20,014 nt of DNA, taken from a virus. The position numbers and the translations under genes are program-made. The notes under the pieces were generated by a model. It saw only the letters and a program-made list of their open reading frames with translations, ran no database searches and was not told where the DNA came from. Positions 5,734-12,500 of the stretch are shown piece by piece; positions within the stretch are counted from its first letter, which is position 1, and every line of letters starts with the position of its first letter. The stretch spans positions 1 through 20,014 of IMG/VR virus record IMGVR_UViG_3300043410_001074; one strand, written 5' to 3'.

Positions 5734-6270
5734 TTAGACGGTTTCGGAGAAAACGGGAATGAATCTTCCGTTCTCGTCCTTTAGATAGTAGATCATACCA
5801 TCACCCATTGCATACCGCAACTCTTGCTCTGTGGGTGTTTTGTTATTGGTAATCAAACCATCTTTTCTTTCTCTGCCCATATGTGTCTGAGCCATGAGAT
5901 TCCTTGCCTCAAAAATCTGATCTTCAGAATAATAACTCATATGATGAAAGGCACGTTCACCGTTTGGCAATTCTCCCATAGGTTCTGGTAAAAGTCCCGC
6001 CTTAATTAATCTTGGAATGCTTTTCTTATGATAATTAAGTAATTGCGCTGTTTCAGAAACAGTGTAGGCACGCTTCCTTTTACGCTTGAATTCCACCATC
6101 GTGGTCATCATTTGAATATCTTTGGTACAGTTCCACAAAGTTACCATACCAGAAGCACGACTTACATGTACCATTCGAACTAAATCTCCATCAAGAAACC
6201 ATGTCTTACGAGTAGGTCTGACAATTATCGGGAGATTGAGGCTGCCATCCTCATTTTTTCCATTCGCCAT
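5734..6270 (-). CDS. Helix-turn-helix DNA-binding protein (MerR/excisionase-like)
   Basis: Probably a regulator or DNA-organising protein. Residues 1-60 form a mostly beta N-terminal part (WFLDGDLVRMVHVSR, then VTLWNCTKD). A basic stretch KRKRKR (62-67) leads into a helix-turn-helix: AYTVSETAQLLNYHKKSI (68-85) and LIKAGLLPEP (88-97), the layout of MerR- and excisionase-type winged helices, in which the second helix enters the major groove and a wing follows. YYSEDQIFEARNLM (113-126) corresponds to the family's usual 'F...DI..L' helix. The C-terminal 50 residues are not recognised. Its start lies inside the zinc ribbon gene (46-base overlap), with GGAG somewhat far upstream. It lies immediately before a promoter with a perfect palindrome, so autoregulation or control of the helicase operon is possible. 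Confidence 0.78.
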   Translation of the reverse strand: MANGKNEDGSLNLPIIVRPTRKTWFLDGDLVRMVHVSRASGMVTLWNCTKDIQMMTTMVEFKRKRKRAYTVSETAQLLNYHKKSIPRLIKAGLLPEPMGELPNGERAFHHMSYYSEDQIFEARNLMAQTHMGRERKDGLITNNKTPTEQELRYAMGDGMIYYLKDENGRFIPVFSETV

Positions 6271-6416
6271 AGTATTGCCGCTTCTCCATTATTCTTATCA
6301 AAGTCGTGATAAAACTTTCTGTATCCACAACGAATGCAGAATACCTCTAAATGATTGTGTTCAGTAAAGGCTCTGTCAATAAACATTCTGCCTCTGCATC
6401 GTGGGCATTTTAACAT
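6225..6416 (-). CDS. Small zinc ribbon protein
   Basis: The 63-residue product has two CxxC knuckles, Cys4-Pro-Arg-Cys7 and Cys27-Ile-Arg-Cys30, the second followed by GYRKF. This is a zinc ribbon as found in many small phage and transcription-related proteins. The basic character (RCRGRMF, RKF, RMEKMRM) fits binding to nucleic acid, but the role is unknown. The gene has no Shine-Dalgarno sequence; its ATG is 9 bases after TGATATAAT, so the message would have almost no leader. It overlaps the helix-turn-helix gene downstream by 46 bases, and the C-terminal helix is encoded within that overlap. It opens the non-structural block after the tail genes. Confidence 0.75.
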   Translation of the reverse strand: MLKCPRCRGRMFIDRAFTEHNHLEVFCIRCGYRKFYHDFDKNNGEAAILWRMEKMRMAASISR

Positions 6417-6425
6417 GATGGCGAA

Positions 6426-6434
6426 ATTATATCA
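6426..6434 (-). promoter_or_regulatory. Putative extended -10 promoter for the zinc ribbon gene
   Basis: TGATATAAT on the minus strand, whose TGA is also the stop codon of the tail gene before it. It ends 9 bases before the ATG at 6416. Same nine bases as at 3758-3766. No -35 box is seen. Confidence 0.55.
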
Positions 6435-6875
6435 CGTTGGGATACCAATAGCCGTGATGTTCACTGTGGTCGTTACCTGACCAGACTTATTGAACTTAAC
6501 AACGCCTTCAATACGAGAAGTGGTGATTGATCTAATAACTACTGTTACGTCATCACCAATATCTGACGTACCACGATTAACTACCGTCGCAGTTGCTACT
6601 GGTGGATACTTAAAGTCAGAAGAATATGAGAATGAGAATGCTCTGGTTGTTCCAGCCGTTACGTTTTCGTTATTAACGATATCAACATAGCCAGCAATGA
6701 TTCTTGCTGCTCTTGTCTGGATTACCTGATTTCCTGCGTCTCTTGTGGATACCGTGGTGTAGTTATAGGTTGCTGAGGAGATCTCATTAGAAACCTCGTT
6801 GATAGCATTAGCAATTTGATAGATGTATGTAACGTCTAGAGGTTGTCCACGGTCTGGAAGGGGGATTTTTGCCAT
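6432..6875 (-). CDS. Small tail/fibre protein with a possible H-type-lectin-like domain
   Basis: The N-terminus (KIPLPDRGQPLDVTYIYQ, 3-20) is of a type I associate with phage tail-tip accessory proteins and is followed by a short helical part to about residue 35. Residues 62-145 are a beta sandwich: AFSFSYSSDFKYPPVATATV (79-98), VTVVIRSITTSRIEGVVKF (110-128), and a final strand VNITAIGI (138-145). The order 'F ... PPV ... VxN/IT ... GF/V' resembles H-type lectins (sugar-binding proteins), but no binding residues can be confirmed by eye. The ATG is 6 bases after an extended -10 box and lacks a Shine-Dalgarno sequence, so it may start as a leaderless transcript. It is the last gene of the tail block, so adhesion or fibre attachment is likely. 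Confidence 0.72.
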   Translation of the reverse strand: MAKIPLPDRGQPLDVTYIYQIANAINEVSNEISSATYNYTTVSTRDAGNQVIQTRAARIIAGYVDIVNNENVTAGTTRAFSFSYSSDFKYPPVATATVVNRGTSDIGDDVTVVIRSITTSRIEGVVKFNKSGQVTTTVNITAIGIPT

Positions 6876-6881
6876 AGGGAA

Positions 6882-6911
6882 ATTATACCACTAGAGGGCG
6901 CTTATTGTCGA
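6882..6911 (-). promoter_or_regulatory. Putative promoter for the 147-residue tail gene, leaderless type
   Basis: TCGACA (6906-6911), 18 bases, then TGGTATAAT (box at 6882-6887), ending 6 bases before the ATG at 6875. It has the best -35 match among the leaderless-type promoters here. It would allow this gene to be expressed apart from the tail genes before it. Confidence 0.6.
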
Positions 6912-7415
6912 ACTGTACATGAGGAAATCACTTGCGCTATCTTGAACCACTGGCCTTCCAGGTCTGTAGATTTCTACCTTCATCTGCTTTGTTGTTCCTG
7001 TTCCACCTGTATATGGATATGTTGTGGCATAGCCAATATTGAGAGATGTTGATGCAATTCTTCCCTTGTATATCCAATCACTTGGATTTGCCCCAGCATT
7101 TCCAGACAATTGAATCCATACGTCATAATATGGCAAATTAGCCAACCACTTTTCTTCTCCATCTACGGTCTTATAAATGGAAACATCGCTCCAAACGGCA
7201 GATACATATCCTGTTTCCTTCTTTAGTTGAATTGTTCCTGGAATCTCAATTGTTCCCTGAACAAAAGTAACATCTGGATTAACGTTATACACTGGGCTCC
7301 ACGCAGAAAAACTATTTCTGTCCTCTGAAATAATTCTGAATCTAACCTGATATTCTGGACTATAGATGCTCATATCCGCAAACTGCTGCTTGGGAATAAT
7401 AAGTTTCTTAGACAT
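6891..7415 (-). CDS. Minor tail protein with a fibronectin-III-like part
   Basis: The 174-residue product is beta-rich without membrane segments. Residues about 20-46 (YQVRFRIISEDRNSFSAWSP) have the 'Y.VR.R...ED....S.WS' pattern of the last strands of a fibronectin type III domain, a common glue module in tail tips. The middle part (WLANLPYYDVWIQLSG) and an end rich in Tyr, Thr and Gly are not recognised. Its start codon overlaps the stop of the 469-residue gene as TAATG, with AGGAG 8 bases upstream, so the two are translated together. A role in the tail tip is inferred from position and composition. Confidence 0.75.
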   Translation of the reverse strand: MSKKLIIPKQQFADMSIYSPEYQVRFRIISEDRNSFSAWSPVYNVNPDVTFVQGTIEIPGTIQLKKETGYVSAVWSDVSIYKTVDGEEKWLANLPYYDVWIQLSGNAGANPSDWIYKGRIASTSLNIGYATTYPYTGGTGTTKQMKVEIYRPGRPVVQDSASDFLMYSSTISAL

Positions 7416-8824
7416 TATGAAACTCCTAGAGCAAACCTAAAATCTACATAATTGTTGGTGTTAGTAAGTTTAATAATTGGACTACCGTCGCCTCTAATAA
7501 TTGAATAGCCTACCATCTTATATGTTGGATTTTCAATGGTATTCTCAATTCTAAATCCATCAAGTGCTAGGTAATGTACATCGGAAATAGAATTGTCTGA
7601 CTTTGTAATTTGTACAAAGATTCTACAAACTCTAATTTCTGATGAAGAGAAGTCTGGTGAAGTATAAAATCTTGTATATGGAAGAGTTGTTGATGCAGAC
7701 TCATTGCTATAGTCTATATTTTGTGAAAGTTGCCAAGAAGAGACATGGTATCTGTTTGTATCAAAATAAGAGCCAGGAATATATATCTGTGCCTTGGCAA
7801 ATCCACTAGTTGTATTAATTTCATTCTTATAAAATTCCATCAAAACTTTTACATTCTTTACTGCTGGTAAAGAGGTAGCGGTATCATCGACCAAAGAAAA
7901 TGCCAACTTTAAAAGATCTGATGTGTTGTTTCCAGTAATATTAAAACTAATATCGTTAAGATGAATGTGCTCACCTGTTCCAGTCCAGTCACCATCTAAT
8001 GCAGAATAAGAAATTTCTGAAAGATTCCCTCTAACCATAAGGGTTCTATTAAGATGGCGTGGACCTTCTTTTCTTGCCTTGCGTGTATTGGTCTGGAAAA
8101 TTGGGTCACCAGTATCAGCATAGAAAGCCTGATGTGTATCCTGAATATCTACTGTCGTAGTTGTTCCATTGAATCCAAGATTAGTATTGAGTGGTGGCTC
8201 GCTGATAGATGTTCCGTGCAACTGCCAGGATTGTGTGAAGTTAAAGATCATTCTGCTGTCATACTGTGTTGCAAGGCTGTTGCTTGCTGCTGACCAAATT
8301 CCTACTTCTGATATTTCATATCTATTATCTGTAGGAAGTTCTGCTGTAAGAGACAACTTTGTTCTTGAAACAATTGCTGAACCCACTGGTGAAAGTGCAA
8401 CCGCAGGATTGATTGTAGTAGCACTTATTTTTGAATAAGTAAATCCTACTGGATTGCTTCCTCCATCAAGAACTACTCCTGTTACACGATACTGACCGTC
8501 TAATTCTGTGTCTACCCCAGAAATAATTACCGTTTCTCCAGCAACAATATCATGATAGGTTGAGGTTGTCAAAGTTGCGACATTAGACAAAAGTTTCTTA
8601 TGGGTAATTATATAGGTAGCAGAATCATCCACAAAGCCTTTTGATGAAATGGGAACTCTTGTCATCTCAAAATCCATCATTTGCTTGCCATAAATATCAT
8701 TTGGCATAGCATCGTTCTGATCTAGAGGATTTGCGCCGCAGCCAATAGAAAGATGGGTCGCATAAGCAGGAACCTGACCAAGCAGGTACTTTGAAATAAG
8801 TTCTTTACCGTCGTTTGTAATCAT
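7415..8824 (-). CDS. Tail-tip / fibre protein (469 residues)
   Basis: Starts with NDGKELISKYLLGQ and then THLSIGCGANPL, a pattern seen at the start of many phage tail-tip and fibre proteins in which a helix is followed by the attachment domain. Residues 154-230 (KLSLTAELPTDNRYEISEVGIW and on) continue this first domain, interrupted at about 80-150 by a small beta module that also occurs twice in the 1615-residue hub. Residues 270-469 form a beta-rich C-terminal region with alternating strands (IHLNDISFNITGN; VKVLMEFYKNEI; YLALDGFRIENT) that I do not recognise but which has the look of a jelly-roll or carbohydrate-binding domain. It overlaps the gene before it as ATGA and the gene after it as TAATG. 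Probably attached to the distal end of the tail. Confidence 0.78.
   Translation of the reverse strand: MITNDGKELISKYLLGQVPAYATHLSIGCGANPLDQNDAMPNDIYGKQMMDFEMTRVPISSKGFVDDSATYIITHKKLLSNVATLTTSTYHDIVAGETVIISGVDTELDGQYRVTGVVLDGGSNPVGFTYSKISATTINPAVALSPVGSAIVSRTKLSLTAELPTDNRYEISEVGIWSAASNSLATQYDSRMIFNFTQSWQLHGTSISEPPLNTNLGFNGTTTTVDIQDTHQAFYADTGDPIFQTNTRKARKEGPRHLNRTLMVRGNLSEISYSALDGDWTGTGEHIHLNDISFNITGNNTSDLLKLAFSLVDDTATSLPAVKNVKVLMEFYKNEINTTSGFAKAQIYIPGSYFDTNRYHVSSWQLSQNIDYSNESASTTLPYTRFYTSPDFSSSEIRVCRIFVQITKSDNSISDVHYLALDGFRIENTIENPTYKMVGYSIIRGDGSPIIKLTNTNNYVDFRFALGVS
8375..8587 (-). other. Small beta module, copy 3 (inserted in the 469-residue protein)
   Basis: Residues about 80-150 read NVATLTTSTYHDIVAGETVI and then ISGVDTELDGQYRVTGV, followed by a GFTYSK strand. 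The order 'V.TLTT...H....GE.V.I.GVD..L.G.Y.V' matches the two copies in the hub at 10695-11215. Confidence 0.7.
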
Positions 8825-9555
8825 GGGCTTTCTACCAAGTCAATTGTACCATTCGTCAAAATTTGAACCTGGATCTCCTCGCTATCTTCTACTGTATCTA
8901 TCTCTATTACTAAGTCTCCGTTATCATCAAAGTATGGCTCATATACGCCCCGAAGGGATAAATCAATGGCAAATCTTGAGAAATAATCTGTATCATAGGA
9001 GGTGGCAACAATGTTGTTTGGGTTAAAACTTCTTCTAATTGTTGGAAGGTTTTTGATTGGAGCATAGATAACCTCTTGACCATCAATAAGATCTGATCTA
9101 GACATATTTGCTAATTCTGTTGCACCAATATCTTCAAATAATAGATCCGTAATTAAAGCAATCTCAACAGATGAGTCGTCAAATTGAATGATATCACTTG
9201 GTGCTACCTTAAAATTTTTGCTAGTAATATTGGCTGGCTTGTAATTTGGAAGAACTGGTGCTGCCTGGGGAGGAGATGCAACATAAGAGGTTGCACTAGA
9301 ACTATAAGATCCTCCGCTGCTTGTTCCTCCTCCACCACCAGAACCGTTACTTGTAGGAGCGGCTGGTTGTGCTGCTGTGGCGGCATTTGAGTATGCGGCT
9401 ATAACATTATTTACATTTGCGGTAGACGAAGCACTCTTTGAATAGGCTGCGGCTGCTTTAGCATAATTGGCGGCTGCCTCAAAATTTCCTGCCCTTGCTG
9501 CTTCTTCTGCAAGAGCAAGACGTTCATTTACTTTTTGAGTATTTTTTGATGCCAT
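8821..9555 (-). CDS. Tail-associated structural protein with Ala-rich helix and Gly/Ser linker
   Basis: Three parts: an alanine-rich helical N-terminus (residues 8-63, with EEAARAGNFEAAANYAKAAA, like a helical repeat), a flexible Gly/Ser/Thr linker (about 64-92, NGSGGGGGTSSGGSYSSS), and an acidic C-terminal domain (about 110-244). The last contains ELANMSRSDLIDGQEVIYAP (147-166) and ends with strands DLVIEIDTVEDSEEIQVQIL. I do not recognise a named family. It lies between the tail hub and the next tail-tip gene, with a good GGAGG site before its ATG and an ATGA overlap with the next gene. A connector between hub and fibres is a reasonable guess: the helical part could bind the hub and the linker carry the terminal domain. 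Confidence 0.75.
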   Translation of the reverse strand: MASKNTQKVNERLALAEEAARAGNFEAAANYAKAAAAYSKSASSTANVNNVIAAYSNAATAAQPAAPTSNGSGGGGGTSSGGSYSSSATSYVASPPQAAPVLPNYKPANITSKNFKVAPSDIIQFDDSSVEIALITDLLFEDIGATELANMSRSDLIDGQEVIYAPIKNLPTIRRSFNPNNIVATSYDTDYFSRFAIDLSLRGVYEPYFDDNGDLVIEIDTVEDSEEIQVQILTNGTIDLVESP

Positions 9556-9556
9556 A

Positions 9557-12500
9557 TTATACCTCCGCTAAGTGGATTGTTGTTGACACACTGCCACTTT
9601 CCTTTTTGTATTCTATATTATAAACAACAAATCTTGTATTTGAGTCAGTAACAATGTCAATATTATTATTCTTATAATTAACCTGAACAATATCTCCAAG
9701 TTGTAGATGAGGAACACCGAAGGTCACCACGCCAATAGTTTTTCTTGGATAGATTACCTTCTGAATAATCCAATCCATCATTGACTCTGCTGCTGCATCT
9801 GTCTGTACATAAGGTGTTTCAATAGAGAAGTCATTCCTACCATACTTATTTCTGCTATTAAGTACATCAGAGTAGAGTCTTTGATAATTGGCTGCCCCCG
9901 TTGTTCCATTGTAAATGTCTTCTGTAAAATTGCTGTTTTTCTTAAAGAAGTCGTCTACCTTGAGAGAATGAGTTGTGTTTTGTGTAAATGCAATACCTAG
10001 GATTCTCAGATAATTACCGCTAGTATCGTCTAGATTTAGGTTTTTGTCAATGGTATTGAAGATAAGGAATTCTGCTCCATATGATCCAGCCATGAACCCC
10101 GATACAGAATAGCCACGAACCCTATTCAATGTTTCTGCAAGTTTAGCATAAAGTGCTGGGAAAGCCCTATCATATCTAATATTAAAGTATGCTGCTTCAC
10201 GCATGATTGTCCCAAACTCTTCATAGTACAGGCTATATGCTGGAGGATTTTCTGAACTAATGCCTGAAAGATAAGTGTTCTGCACCATGCCGCTTATTGC
10301 ATACTTCTTAATTGCCTCTGATTCTGTGATCAGTTCATCACCAAATATCTTAGAGATTGGCAACTGTAATGCCCTGGCAGTATTTTCTGCAAAATTATCT
10401 GATAGTGCATAAACATTTTCAAACATGAGGCGAGAAGATCCGCGAACAAACAGGGCCATGTTGTTGTATTGAGGCAATGGATTTGTGTCATTGACTACTG
10501 CAATCTGCTTGTTATTAAGATAAAGGAAGAATTGTCTGCTAGTTCCAATATCTAGGTATTCTGCTGATAAATCATAAACGGTTGTCTTGTCGCCTGTTGT
10601 AAGTCTAGATTGAGTTGTAAATTTACCGTCGTCAACAAGAACTTCTGTAAGACCTCTGTAAAGAATCTCTGGAATTGCAACCTTGTTTACTCCAGTTACA
10701 AGACCAATTGGATCAAGATCTGCTGAGGCTATTGTGCCAGAGGATATAGTGTTGTACTGAATTGTTCTTGCGGTAACCGCAGATATAAGAAAGGTTCCAT
10801 TAAGTGCCGCATCAACATCTGTAATAACAATTTGCTCACCCGCAACGAAACTATGATCTCTCAATGTTGTTAGAGTGACTAGAGTTCCAGTTCTTTCTTT
10901 CTTAATAATATCTGCTGTATTCTTTCCTGAAACAACCTTATAGAAAAATACATCTGATATTACAGTTTCACTATCAAGTGATCGAGTTACAGTTCCTCCA
11001 TTTGATGAAGTAGTATTTAGGGTAGAAGTTGTTTGATACTGGAATATCTTTCTGTCTGTAGATATTGATGTAACAATAAACTCTCCATTGAGCGCAGTTG
11101 TTGTGGCAGTCTTATCATTATCATCTACGAGTCCTGAAACAACTACATTTGTCCCTATTTCAAAATTATGCTGTGTCTCTAATGTTACCGTTACCAATCC
11201 GCTAACACAAGTAACAATTGGACTCTTAACAATATTATATCCAGAACTGTTTGAATTATTGTTATATGAAGAAACATTGTTTTGACTAAGTGCCGCTATT
11301 TCAAAGTAATAGCCAACGTTTGTATCCTTATTGAGTCCGAAAGCAATTCCTCCACTACCACCAGTAATTGAAATTTGCTTGCTTGGATCTCCTGATGATA
11401 GTGCGCTAGGAGAATAAATATTGAATGCTCCCAGAGGTGTCTGATCCTGATTAGTTCCAGATTCAATCTTTCCAATGATTCTTAACCTTGTTCCAAAATT
11501 TTTGTATGGCTTGTCAAGTGGCTTATATGCATAGGTGACAAAACTTGCTGGATCAATTTCTTGTGGAAGAGTTGGTCCATTGAATACCAGGGCAGATGTT
11601 TGAACAGATCCAGACTTTGCGGTCTTGTAATAATTAACATCATTTTCTGTAATATTTGTATTTGCCATAAAGTTTTTAATAATGCCATTTCTTGTTGACT
11701 TAATGGCATATGATTGAGAGGTATATGTTTGTCCATTAATAATCTTAGAATTACCCGCCTCTTCTATTCCTGTTTCTGTTGAATAGACAATGCTCTTGTT
11801 TGTATTAAACAAATATTCTTTTGCATTTTGAATAGAACCCTTTACGTTGCTATCGTTAATCCATGATGAGTTAGCATCAATACCAGACATATGTTCAGTT
11901 ATGTCTGTTCCGAATTGACCACGACCGTGTTCTTTAATTATCCCACCCTGAACATTTACATAAATCCTTACTCTTCCAGTTGGATACATCTTTCCATTAA
12001 ATCTTAGATTGGCAAAGTATGCCTGATATTCTTGATTATTGCTAATCCAAACATTGCCAACTCCTGCTACAGAATATTCTACAGCGTCATATCTAATGAT
12101 TTCTCCATTGGCATAAAAATATCCTGCATAATTTCCAAGCCAATAAACGCTTTCTCCAAAATCAATTGCGTTGTTAATTATGTTTCCATCTACAATTGTA
12201 GGAATATCGGCAGTTAGTTTTGTCTTCATTGGCATTGCCGCCAAGGAATATCCTGATGCCTGGGTAGCAGATTGATTAACAGTCTTTGTTAATTCTTTAC
12301 CTGCTACCTCCCAAAGAAGAACTGGTTTATAAACAAAAGTCTTATAATCGTCAATGTATGGCGCTTGAGCAATTGATCCAATTGATTTCTGAATATAACG
12401 AGTGGTGTAGTTAATCTCTCCACCGTTATATACAGTCTTTTCCTGTGATGCAATATTCATGATATTTGGCAAAGCAATCTCTGATCCAACAATCTCTTCT

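Noticed and set aside
9536-9570. TATAAT directly before the ATG at 9555 as another leaderless promoter
   Set aside because: The box touches the ATG with no spacing, so transcription would start inside the gene. A GGAGG site at the right distance explains the start in the ordinary way.
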